From assembly GCA_007845165.1 (NCBI GenBank), contig SDRH01000002.1:1-34071 (forward strand): DNA of 34,071 nt, given 5' to 3'. The position numbers and the translations under genes were made by a program. The DNA comes from TM7 phylum sp. oral taxon 351 (GTDB lineage Bacteria > Patescibacteriota > Saccharimonadia > Saccharimonadales > Saccharimonadaceae). The notes under the pieces are model-generated. The model was not told the origin of the DNA. It did not search any database and worked only from the letters and a program-made list of their open reading frames with translations. Below are positions 1 through 7,367 of the stretch, piece after piece. Each line of letters begins with the position of its first letter. Position 1 is the first letter of the stretch.

Positions 1-738
1 AACAAGGTGCCACTGGCCTATATTCTAGGGGTGAAATGGTTTATGGGGCGACCTTTTTTGGTGAATCAAAATGTTTTAATTCCCCGTCCAGAAACAGAAC
101 TGGCGGCGGAGCTGGCGGGAAAACTTTATTATCGTATCATTGATGGAAAATTTAATAGCGGAGAGCAGACAACTTCAAAAAAGCCGGTGACAATTGTAGA
201 TGTGGGAACGGGGTCGGGCTGCATTGGTCTTTCCGTAGCTTTGGAATGCGCAAATAGCCAGGTGATTGGCCTCGATATTTCGAAAGATGCTTTGACGGTG
301 GCGCGAATTAACCGGGATAAATTAGGGGTAAAAAATATTAAATTTTACAAATCAGACCTTCTTTCGACGATTTTACGCTTGAAGATTCGCCCAGAGATTA
401 TTGTGGCAAATTTACCATACGTGGATGAATCTTGGGAGTGGCAATCGCCAGAATTGCAGTACGAACCAAAACTAGCGCTTTATGCGGATAAGGATGGCTT
501 GGCGCAGATTTATCGTTTGCTCGATCAGATTAAGCGAAATTTCTTCAGCATTAAAAACCCGGAGGAGCTCTCGGAGACAGAAATTCAGGCGGAACTGGAA
601 ACTAATTATGTGATTATAGAATCAGATATGAGCCAGCAACAAAAAATTATTGAATATGCGGAAAAGTTGGGCTTTGAATTAGGCTTAAAGAAAGATTTAA
701 TTTTAGGATTTTTCTATCCAGTGGATAAGTTGAAATAA
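1..738 (+). CDS. prmC: Peptide chain release factor N5-glutamine methyltransferase (5' end outside window)
   Basis: Partial gene: the frame is open to base 1, and the GTG at 7 falls inside the conserved linker just before the catalytic domain, so the N-terminal helical domain (about 60-80 residues) lies outside the window. PrmC/HemK transfers a methyl group from S-adenosylmethionine to the glutamine of the GGQ motif of release factors RF1 and RF2, in the cytoplasm. Seen here: the LIPRPETE motif, the SAM-binding loop VDVGTGSGCIGL, and an NLPY motif in VANLPYVDES where the family usually has NPPY. The asparagine and the P-Y pair that hold the target glutamine are kept. The gene ends in TAA and is followed directly by a strong terminator. 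The family call is firm; the Leu in the active-site motif is the only oddity. Confidence 0.93.
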   Translation, partial: NKVPLAYILGVKWFMGRPFLVNQNVLIPRPETELAAELAGKLYYRIIDGKFNSGEQTTSKKPVTIVDVGTGSGCIGLSVALECANSQVIGLDISKDALTVARINRDKLGVKNIKFYKSDLLSTILRLKIRPEIIVANLPYVDESWEWQSPELQYEPKLALYADKDGLAQIYRLLDQIKRNFFSIKNPEELSETEIQAELETNYVIIESDMSQQQKIIEYAEKLGFELGLKKDLILGFFYPVDKLK

Positions 739-794
739 TTTTTGGTGGAATTTTTAGTAAAATAAGATTTTCAATAATATTTATTATGATAGAT

Positions 795-822
795 AAAAAA
801 TAACCCCGGAGGGTTATTTTTT
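795..822. terminator. Bidirectional intrinsic terminator between prmC and htrA
   Basis: A 12-bp perfect stem (795-806 with 811-822) with a CGGA loop. A-runs on the left and T-runs on the right give a U-tract in both directions, so it can end the plus-strand prmC transcript and the minus-strand htrA transcript. Confidence 0.9.
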
Positions 823-826
823 GATT

Positions 827-2380
827 TTATTCTTCGTCGTCGTCTGATTTTTTATTGGTGGTAACCTTGGCGCTATCGGCGTCATAAGCTTCAAGTTTAA
901 CATCGAGTTGAACGTATTTTTTGTCACGATAGACTTCGAGTTTAACGGTGTCGCCGACGGCGTATTCACCGATTAGGCTACCAAGCGATCCGGCAGTGCC
1001 GATTTTGGTACCGTTAACAGCGGTGATAATGTCACCATCTTTGATACCAGCCTTGTCGCCAGCACTACCCTTGATGACGGCGGAGGCATTGTTTGAGCCT
1101 TTGACATAGGCGCCAGCCGTAATATCAAGTTTCTTCTCTTTGGCGATAAGCGGGGTGATGGTCTGGTAGCGGACGCCTAATACAGCGCGTTCGAATTTGC
1201 CATCTTTGAGGACACCGGCCATAATTCCCTTGACACTATTGATAGGAATAGCGAAACCGACGTTATTGCCTTGGCTGGCATAGGCGGTATTAATACCAAT
1301 GACTTCGCCGGCGGCATTAACGAGTGGTCCACCGGAGTTCCCGCCATTAATAGCGGCATCGGTTTGGATCATATCGGAAAGGGTTTCATAGGTGGTGCGG
1401 GAAGAATCGGAGGCAGTGAGACTACGACCTTTACCAGAGATGATGCCGGAGGTCACGGAGTTTTGGTAGGTACCAAGAGCATTGCCGATAGCTATAACTT
1501 GCTGACCGATATTAGTGGTTTTGCTGTCACCAATTTTGATTGGAGTAAGATCCTTTACGTCTTTGATTTTAATAATGGCAAAATCATTGATTGGGTCGGT
1601 GCCGATAAGTTCAACATCTTCATAAGTCGATCCATCATCGAGGATAACGCCAATTTTGGTAGCGTTAGCGACGACGTGCTTGTTAGTGGCGATATAGCCG
1701 TCGCTACTAAGAATAAAACCGGTACCAGCAGCCTGGGAAACTTGACCAGTGAAGAAAGAACCAGTGGTGCTAGTATTGGTGATGATTGAAACAACACTTT
1801 TCGAGACAGAATTGGCAATTTCGGAAATTGATCCTTCAGCAAAGGTAGCGGCATTATTGCTGGCCGAATTACTACTATGGAAAATTGAAGTAGTAGGACG
1901 GTTGTAGGCATAATAAAGCGCGGTGCCTGATAAGGCGACGGCTACGAGACTAGCAAAGGTAGCGAAGCGATTTTTACCAGTTTTAACCTTTGGTTTTTTC
2001 TCGGTTTTTGAACTAGCTTTTTCTTCAGATTCAGATTCGGTATCTTCAGCGGAATTGACTTCAGTAGCTTTCTCGGATTCATCTTCAGATTCTTTTGCTT
2101 CAGATTCAGTGTCAGAATCTGATTCGACCTCAGGTTCTTCGGCTTCAGCCGCAGATTCATCTTCGGTCTCGGAATCGGTTTCAGTTTCAACTTCAACTTC
2201 GGTTTCGTTTTTGGATCGTTCTGAAGCTTCGGAATGTTCTGAGGTGTCGGTAGCTTCTGACTCTTCGACTGGATTCACGGATGAATCGGTAGATTCGAGA
2301 CCTTCTGATTCAGAGATGTTTTTTATTTCTTCTAAATCGGTTGAGTCTTTTGGCTCAAAATTACTTTTATCTTCGTTCAT
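827..2380 (-). CDS. htrA: HtrA/DegP-like membrane-anchored serine protease with PDZ domain and acidic tail
   Basis: 517 aa. Order: a Ser/Glu/Asp-rich low-complexity segment (about 10-125), a basic stretch KKPKVKTGKNR (128-138), one membrane helix (about 139-159), a trypsin-like domain (about 185-390) and one PDZ domain (about 420-500). The catalytic triad is readable: His235 in ATNKHVVANA, Asp266 in DPINDFAIIKI, Ser349 in GGNSGGPL. The basic residues before the helix predict that the acidic tail is cytoplasmic and the protease is outside. The family degrades or refolds damaged exported proteins. The start is set by AGGAGG seven bases before the ATG. It lies 23 bp after an unknown membrane protein and close to signal peptidase I, which suggests an export quality-control cluster. 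The 120-residue acidic tail is long for the family. Confidence 0.93.
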   Translation of the reverse strand: MNEDKSNFEPKDSTDLEEIKNISESEGLESTDSSVNPVEESEATDTSEHSEASERSKNETEVEVETETDSETEDESAAEAEEPEVESDSDTESEAKESEDESEKATEVNSAEDTESESEEKASSKTEKKPKVKTGKNRFATFASLVAVALSGTALYYAYNRPTTSIFHSSNSASNNAATFAEGSISEIANSVSKSVVSIITNTSTTGSFFTGQVSQAAGTGFILSSDGYIATNKHVVANATKIGVILDDGSTYEDVELIGTDPINDFAIIKIKDVKDLTPIKIGDSKTTNIGQQVIAIGNALGTYQNSVTSGIISGKGRSLTASDSSRTTYETLSDMIQTDAAINGGNSGGPLVNAAGEVIGINTAYASQGNNVGFAIPINSVKGIMAGVLKDGKFERAVLGVRYQTITPLIAKEKKLDITAGAYVKGSNNASAVIKGSAGDKAGIKDGDIITAVNGTKIGTAGSLGSLIGEYAVGDTVKLEVYRDKKYVQLDVKLEAYDADSAKVTTNKKSDDDEE

Positions 2381-2403
2381 TTTTTACCTCCTTAAACGTA
2401 AGA

Positions 2404-3186
2404 TTAGACATTAAATAGCGGTTTACTAAACCACAGCACGATTATCAGGATTACGGAAATAGCAAAAATTGTAGGTACGAGAATATCTTTCTTTTCAATT
2501 TTCTGGTCATTTTGACTGGCGTTTTGGTAAAGTAGGCCAGCTAGGAACGCTAAGACTGTCAGAATAATGGAGATTTGTGGAATGATTAGACCGAAGGCCT
2601 TGAAAGAATAGACAATGAGCCAGAATTCAGCTAACCAGGAAATCTCGGCAAAAATTAGACCAGAAATTAGGGTAATTAAACTATATTCAGTGTCTTCACT
2701 CTGTACTAAAACGTGGCGTGCTACGGCAAAACCGAGGATAAAGTTTAATAGGACGGTGAGACCGGAGCTGCTACTAGCTACCATCAGGGTGATGGCGGTA
2801 CTGCCGAAAAATACCGCGAGAAGCGCCTGCAACTTGGTGGCAAAATTAGAAGACATTGGCTTGAGAACGATGAGCCAGAGTGAATAGAGAGCCGTTAATA
2901 CGTAATGTAATGGGCTTAAAATATTTCCGGCACAGTAGGCGAGAAAGACGAAGGAAAAACCCATGATGAGGTCGACTAGATTGGATTTAATATTAATAAA
3001 TAAATAGCGTGGACGCACGGCAAACATACGCCATTTGGAAAGAAGCACCAAGGCGCAGCCAGGAAGAAAACTTGCGGTAGCGAGGTTTAGAAAAATGGTG
3101 GCAATGGCAAGTATTAAATTCAGTAAGACATGAAGAATGGTACTGAGAATATTGCGGCCACGTCGGATGATTACATAATCTGCCAT
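2404..3186 (-). CDS. Multi-pass membrane protein of unknown function
   Basis: 260 aa, not recognised. It holds about seven or eight hydrophobic helices separated by very short loops, after a short N-terminus (MADYVIIRRGRN). No catalytic motif stands out. It sits between lepB (stop 21 bp upstream) and htrA (23 bp downstream), so a role at the membrane alongside protein export is plausible but unproven. A TATAAT box ends seven bases before the ATG, so it probably also has its own promoter and a leaderless mRNA; no Shine-Dalgarno sequence is visible. It could be a lineage-specific CPR protein. Confidence 0.8.
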   Translation of the reverse strand: MADYVIIRRGRNILSTILHVLLNLILAIATIFLNLATASFLPGCALVLLSKWRMFAVRPRYLFINIKSNLVDLIMGFSFVFLAYCAGNILSPLHYVLTALYSLWLIVLKPMSSNFATKLQALLAVFFGSTAITLMVASSSSGLTVLLNFILGFAVARHVLVQSEDTEYSLITLISGLIFAEISWLAEFWLIVYSFKAFGLIIPQISIILTVLAFLAGLLYQNASQNDQKIEKKDILVPTIFAISVILIIVLWFSKPLFNV

Positions 3187-3193
3187 ATAGAAT

Positions 3194-3199
3194 ATTATA
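3194..3199 (-). promoter_or_regulatory. -10 box for a leaderless transcript of the 260-aa membrane protein
   Basis: TATAAT on the minus strand, with seven bases between it and the ATG at 3186. The expected transcription start falls on or next to the start codon. No clear -35 was found. Confidence 0.6.
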
Positions 3200-3207
3200 C
3201 CTTATTA

Positions 3208-3849
3208 TTAAAATAAACGAATGTGATCGAAGGGATAAAGTCGCATGAGAACTGGTCCGATGATGCGACAATACGGAATAGTGCCAAGGCCATAACGAGA
3301 ATCGTAGGAATGGGTACCCTCACGGTTATCGCCGACTACGAAAATTTCACCATCTGGCACCGTGATATCAACTTCACCAGAAGTGTTGGCCTTTGGCCCA
3401 TCGGTAGCGGATTTTCTAGTAGTAGTATCTGGATCGAAGCCATTAGGGTTCTGGTCGTTATAAACCGTAATTTTACCGTCTTTTACTACCACGCGTTCGC
3501 CTGGAAAAGCAATGACACGCTTGATGATGTATTGATCCTTAATGGTAGGATCGACACTACAAGTTAGCTTGCCACTAGATTCGCCATTCAAGAAAACAAT
3601 GATTTGGCCACGTTCTGGTACGTATTCCTTGCCTGATAGATGGCTCATGCTGACGGCTAGTCGATTGACGATTAAACGGTCGTTTTCGCTTAAAGTGTTA
3701 TCCATGGAATGTCCGACGACATTATAGGAGCGAAAAACGTAGGCATTTAAGAACATGGTGCCGAGAATGACACAGGCGACAAAAACAATTAAGTTAACAA
3801 AATCTTTGACAATTGGATATCTTTTGAAGAATGAAACTTTATTTTCCAC
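3208..3849 (-). CDS. lepB: Signal peptidase I
   Basis: 213 aa with a GTG start. One N-terminal membrane helix (about 17-38) is followed by the catalytic domain. The Ser-Lys dyad is visible: Ser48 in VVGHSMDNTL and Lys110 in QYIIKRVIAFPGE. The C-terminal signature GDNREGTHSYDSRYG is also present. The enzyme cuts signal peptides from exported proteins on the outer face of the cytoplasmic membrane. The GTG is supported by a TGATAAAAT extended -10 ending six bases upstream, which predicts a leaderless mRNA. The next gene starts 21 bp downstream. Confidence 0.96.
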   Translation of the reverse strand: MENKVSFFKRYPIVKDFVNLIVFVACVILGTMFLNAYVFRSYNVVGHSMDNTLSENDRLIVNRLAVSMSHLSGKEYVPERGQIIVFLNGESSGKLTCSVDPTIKDQYIIKRVIAFPGERVVVKDGKITVYNDQNPNGFDPDTTTRKSATDGPKANTSGEVDITVPDGEIFVVGDNREGTHSYDSRYGLGTIPYCRIIGPVLMRLYPFDHIRLF

Positions 3850-3855
3850 TAATCT

Positions 3856-3864
3856 ATTTTATCA
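3856..3864 (-). promoter_or_regulatory. Extended -10 promoter of lepB (leaderless)
   Basis: Minus-strand TGATAAAAT, with six bases between the box and the GTG start at 3849. The start of transcription is expected at the G of GTG. Confidence 0.6.
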
Positions 3865-3876
3865 CGATTATGGTTC

Positions 3877-5076
3877 TTATTTTTGATAATAATCACGCAA
3901 AAAATGTTTTTTGAATTCAAAAAAGTTTTGATTTAGGATGCTTTCGCGAATTTGTTCGGTGAGGCGAATGATGAAGCGTAAATTATGGGCGGTAGCAAGA
4001 TTGTAATATTGACGCTTGAGTTCTGGGTCACCGGATTTCCAAAGTGCACGTAGTTGTCCTCTGGTCCAACCGGCTTTACAGGTAGTACAGTCGCAATCGG
4101 CGTCAAGTAATTCGTTGCTGTCTTTAAATTTACGGAGGTTAATGTCGCCGTATTTGGTGTAGATTTTGCCGTGTCGAGCTTCACGTGTTGGCGCGACGCA
4201 GTCGAAAGTGTCGGCGCCCATTTCGGTACCAATCAAGATGTCATCAGGATGCGAGAGTCCCAGTAAGTGGCGAGGTTTATTTTCGGGTAATTCTTCATTG
4301 CACCAACGCAAAATTTCACCAAGATCTTCTTTGAGAAAGGCGCCGCCGAGACCATAACCGTCAAAGGGCATTTTACCAAACTTTTTAGCGGTACTACGTC
4401 TAAGATCTTCCCAACGTCCACCCTGTAAAACTCCGTAAAGGCTTTGACGATAACCGAGTGAATCGCGCAGTTTAAAATGTTCGTCGAGACTGCGCTTGGC
4501 CCAACGTTCGGTGCGAGCAAGTGCCTCGACATTATATTCGTAGCTGTCGGCTAAGGAAGTAAGTTCATCAAAAGCCATATGAATATCAGCACCGATACGA
4601 CATTGGATCTGCATAGATTCTTCTGGGCCGATAAAATCTGGTTGCCCATCGAAGGGATCACGGAAATTGACACCGTCTTCCGTGACGCGGGCTAAGCGTT
4701 CCTGATGGGCGGTGTTTACTACTCCACGCTCGCGCTCCATAGAGACGACTTTGCCAAGTCCAGACCCTAATGACATCACCTGGAATCCACCGGAATCAGT
4801 GAGGGTTGGTCCATGCCAATTGGACCAAGCAGCTAGACCGCCTGCTTCGGCAATTTCATAAGATTTGCGACGAAGGTGGTAACCATTACTGAGCATGGCT
4901 TGAGCTTTGGTCTGATGAAGTTCTTCTGGTGAAAGAAAGCGAATGGCCCCGGTGGTGCCGACCGCCATAAAGGCTGGAGTCTTAATGTCGCCGTGTGGGG
5001 TATGAATAGTTCCGGCGCGGCCGAGCGCCCCAGGAATACGCTCATTAATTTCGAAAGAAAAACCAGAAGTCGTCAT
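3877..5076 (-). CDS. tgt: Queuine/preQ1 tRNA-guanine transglycosylase
   Basis: 399 aa. It exchanges guanine at the wobble position of GUN-anticodon tRNAs for a queuosine precursor. Visible residues: catalytic Asp94 in DSGGFQV, VLQGG (216-220), the nucleophile Asp292 in FDCVAPTRE, and the zinc site Cys328, Cys330, Cys333 and His364. The substrate-pocket motif, usually GGLAVGE or similar, reads GGAFLKE (244-250). It starts 6 bp after the YhhQ-type transporter gene. No queuosine biosynthesis gene is in the window, so the pair looks like a salvage unit. Whether it takes preQ1, queuine or another base cannot be decided from sequence. Confidence 0.95.
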   Translation of the reverse strand: MTTSGFSFEINERIPGALGRAGTIHTPHGDIKTPAFMAVGTTGAIRFLSPEELHQTKAQAMLSNGYHLRRKSYEIAEAGGLAAWSNWHGPTLTDSGGFQVMSLGSGLGKVVSMERERGVVNTAHQERLARVTEDGVNFRDPFDGQPDFIGPEESMQIQCRIGADIHMAFDELTSLADSYEYNVEALARTERWAKRSLDEHFKLRDSLGYRQSLYGVLQGGRWEDLRRSTAKKFGKMPFDGYGLGGAFLKEDLGEILRWCNEELPENKPRHLLGLSHPDDILIGTEMGADTFDCVAPTREARHGKIYTKYGDINLRKFKDSNELLDADCDCTTCKAGWTRGQLRALWKSGDPELKRQYYNLATAHNLRFIIRLTEQIRESILNQNFFEFKKHFLRDYYQK

Positions 5077-5082
5077 GATTCC

Positions 5083-5766
5083 CTATTTTTCGATCGCTTG
5101 GTCCGCGATTTTTGCGATTTCAACTTTATGGGCTGGAATGTATTTGCGGAGATTTTTTACGATTAAGATTTCGACTGGTGATAAGACAATTTCGATACCG
5201 ATACCAATGATGTAAGCAAAAATGGCTTGATTTAGGAAATCGGAAAAAGCCAAGACGCCGAGGAAGGCGACAATTTCAAAGACTAAAGTATCGAAAAAAT
5301 GTGCGACAAAAGAAGAAGTGAGGGCGCGAACGATGAAGAGTTTTTGACCAGTCTTTTGCTTAATTTTTTCGAAAATGTAGTTATTTGAGAATTGCGAGAA
5401 GAGGTAGGCGGTGAGTGAGCCGATAATAATGCGTGGCGCAAAACCTAGGACATTGGCAATTGATTCTTGCATGCCTTCCGTACCAGCGAATGGTGGCAGG
5501 GCGATGACAATCCAAAAAGTGAGCGCAGCAATGATATTGACGAGGAGGCTGCCAAGAATGATGTGCTTGGCGGTTTTTTGGCCGTAAAATTCAATGATAA
5601 TATCACCGAGGATATAAGAGATTGGGAAGCTAATTACGCCCCCGTCGACTGGAATGCCGAAGAGGTCCCAAAGCTTAGTCGCAGCTAAGTTGGAAATCAG
5701 AAGGATCCCAGCCGAAATCGCGGTGAAGTAAATTAAGAGATTTCGTTTTCTAACTTGCTTGTCCAT
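5083..5766 (-). CDS. yhhQ: Queuosine precursor transporter, YhhQ/DUF165 family
   Basis: 227 aa with about six membrane helices. The family signature is the segment FPISYILGDIIIEFYGQKTA, which corresponds to the P-x-(S/T)-x-x-x-(T/G)-D-x-x-x-E-x-Y-G pattern of DUF165 proteins. Characterised members import queuosine precursors (preQ0/preQ1, or queuine in some bacteria). It starts one base after the stop of the preceding small protein and ends 6 bp before tgt, so the three genes probably share one mRNA. It ends in TAG. Confidence 0.9.
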   Translation of the reverse strand: MDKQVRKRNLLIYFTAISAGILLISNLAATKLWDLFGIPVDGGVISFPISYILGDIIIEFYGQKTAKHIILGSLLVNIIAALTFWIVIALPPFAGTEGMQESIANVLGFAPRIIIGSLTAYLFSQFSNNYIFEKIKQKTGQKLFIVRALTSSFVAHFFDTLVFEIVAFLGVLAFSDFLNQAIFAYIIGIGIEIVLSPVEILIVKNLRKYIPAHKVEIAKIADQAIEK

Positions 5767-5767
5767 C

Positions 5768-6139
5768 TTAGAAATTAAGTTCTACGGTTTCACCGTCTTT
5801 AGTTTTGATGGAGCCACGAACATTGGTGAGCTCGATAGCGGCAGAGGTTTCGTCGTAAGTTTTGCCGGTGGATTCGTAAGCCTTTTGGTTTAGTTCTTTG
5901 TCGGCAACAGTTTTAGCTTCAGCGGTGAAACGCATGAGGCCAAGTTCGTTGCTAAAGACGTAAATTTCGACCTTAGGATTTTTTTCGATTTGAGCGTAAA
6001 CCTGTTTGTTAGATTTGGTGCCAATGTAGAGATGGCCGTCGAGAATGCCAGCAGCATCAAAAATGCGAAGATGTGGCTGATCGCCATCGGTAGTTGCAAT
6101 ATAAAACATTCCTTCAAGAAATGGTAAAACTTGTTCCAT
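5768..6139 (-). CDS. Pyridoxamine 5'-phosphate oxidase-like (split-barrel FMN-binding) protein
   Basis: 123 aa. The start MEQVLPFLEG is followed by FYIATTDGDQPHLRIFDAAG, the typical first strands of the small general-stress-protein-26 type of PNPOx-like split barrels. Members bind FMN, F420 or heme; the substrate here is unknown, and it is too short to be a true PdxH. The ATG at 6139 is preferred over an in-frame TTG at 6199, because a sigma70-type promoter (6171-6199) lies between them and AAGGA precedes the ATG. It is the first gene of the yhhQ-tgt operon; a functional link to queuosine salvage is only positional. Confidence 0.85.
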   Translation of the reverse strand: MEQVLPFLEGMFYIATTDGDQPHLRIFDAAGILDGHLYIGTKSNKQVYAQIEKNPKVEIYVFSNELGLMRFTAEAKTVADKELNQKAYESTGKTYDETSAAIELTNVRGSIKTKDGETVELNF

Positions 6140-6170
6140 AGTAAATTTTTTCCTTTTTAAGTGCTTATTA

Positions 6171-6199
6171 ATTATGTGAAATTTTGGATGACTAGTCAA
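6171..6199 (-). promoter_or_regulatory. Sigma70-type promoter of the PNPOx-yhhQ-tgt operon
   Basis: Minus strand: TTGACT (6194-6199), a 17-bp spacer, then CATAAT (6171-6176). Predicted start near 6164, leaving a leader of about 25 nt with an AAGGA ribosome site. Confidence 0.75.
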
Positions 6200-6251
6200 G
6201 CAGGTCAGAAAGATTTGATCTTTCGATCTTGAACTAGATTTTAAATTTTAA

Positions 6252-7343
6252 TTATTTTTCGTCATCGAGCGTAGCGCGGATATTGGAAGCTTCTTCGAAA
6301 AGAATTTTAATGCAGCCAGCGATTGGGATAGCCACAATACAGCCAATCAGGCCGAAGGCGTACATACCAATAGTAATCGAAATTAAGATGGCGAGCGGAG
6401 GAAGATTGAGTCCTTTGCCCTGGATACGTGGACCGATGATGTTATTTTCAATCTGCTGATAGATGAGATAGAAAATGAAGAAAGCGATAGCGGCGCCTGG
6501 GGTGTTGATGAAAAGTAGAGTGGTATTCAGGATACAGCCGATGACCGGGCCAAACATTGGGATTAGGAAAAAGAGGAAGGAGATGAGGCCGAGAGGTACC
6601 GCGAGTGTAACTGGAAGATTGAAGATGAGAGTGATGACAAAAACGCCAAGCATAGTCATGAGGCCGTCGAGGAGAGCGATAAAGACCTGAGAGGAAACGT
6701 AGGCTGCTACCACATTACCCATACGAGTGATGACGCGCTGCCAGACGTGGGCGGATTTTTTGTCTTTGACTGCCATGACGCGCCAAAAATCTTGCATCAT
6801 AGTCGGACCTTCAAGCATGAAGAGGATGGTAAGAACAATAGTAAGAATCACGCTAGTAATAATATTACTAATGGTGCCAATGCTTCCGACAGCAATATTG
6901 CTAATATTCCCGAGCATAGTACTACTGAAACTTTTGATGCCAGTAGTCAGGCTATCTTGAAGATTGGGGATTCCAAAATAATTACCAATACCATTAATAT
7001 CTAAATGGTCGATAACTTCCGAAATCTTAGCAGGTGCGGTAGCGAGAAAATTAGAAACTTGCTCGACAATAACCGGTCCAATCACTCCCACGATAATGGC
7101 AAAAGCTAGTGCAATCGAAAAAACTGCTAATGCGGAAGAAAGTCCTGGGCGACTTTTACGTTTGTCGATTTTATCGATTTGTTTAGCCAGTGGATGGAGA
7201 GAGATTGCTAGAAAGGCAGAAATTCCGACGATAATTAGACCACCGGCGGCTTTAATGATAAAAATTCCGGCTGCGGCAAAAGCGATTAAGACTAGCCAAA
7301 AGCGGACAAATGTTTTTGTGTCGATATCAATTGTGCGTGACAT
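6252..7343 (-). CDS. AI-2E family transporter (DUF20 permease)
   Basis: 363 aa. A polytopic membrane protein with the AI-2E layout: two or three N-terminal helices, a long amphipathic middle (about 70-130) and a C-terminal helix block with a conserved-looking PMFGPVIGCILN segment and IGPRIQGKGLNLPPLAI. Members include the AI-2 exporter TqsA and sodium-proton antiporters, so the substrate is open. The ATG at 7343 is favoured over one at 7379: AGGAG sits just before it, and an extended -10 (7359-7367) lies between the two. It follows cysS by 16 bp and may also be read from the upstream operon. Confidence 0.9.
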   Translation of the reverse strand: MSRTIDIDTKTFVRFWLVLIAFAAAGIFIIKAAGGLIIVGISAFLAISLHPLAKQIDKIDKRKSRPGLSSALAVFSIALAFAIIVGVIGPVIVEQVSNFLATAPAKISEVIDHLDINGIGNYFGIPNLQDSLTTGIKSFSSTMLGNISNIAVGSIGTISNIITSVILTIVLTILFMLEGPTMMQDFWRVMAVKDKKSAHVWQRVITRMGNVVAAYVSSQVFIALLDGLMTMLGVFVITLIFNLPVTLAVPLGLISFLFFLIPMFGPVIGCILNTTLLFINTPGAAIAFFIFYLIYQQIENNIIGPRIQGKGLNLPPLAILISITIGMYAFGLIGCIVAIPIAGCIKILFEEASNIRATLDDEK

Positions 7344-7358
7344 ATACTCCTTTATTTG

Positions 7359-7367
7359 ATTATAGCA
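7359..7367 (-). promoter_or_regulatory. Extended -10 promoter of the AI-2E gene, overlapping the cysS stop codon
   Basis: Minus-strand TGCTATAAT. The predicted start leaves a leader of only about 8 nt that still contains AAAGGAG before the ATG at 7343. Confidence 0.55.

Noticed and set aside
1271-2414. Long plus-strand frames opposite htrA (1271-1789 and 1923-2414)
   Set aside because: They mirror the HtrA reading frame and its Ser/Glu-rich region, have no ribosome site or promoter, and show no protein-like composition of their own.
6137-6199. Longer version of the PNPOx-like protein starting at a TTG (6199)
   Set aside because: The -35/-10 pair lies between the TTG and the ATG at 6139, so the longer form would start upstream of its own mRNA.
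6200-6240. Possible hairpin after the AI-2E gene (GATC-rich)
   Set aside because: Pairing is short and broken and no T-run follows; not a convincing terminator.
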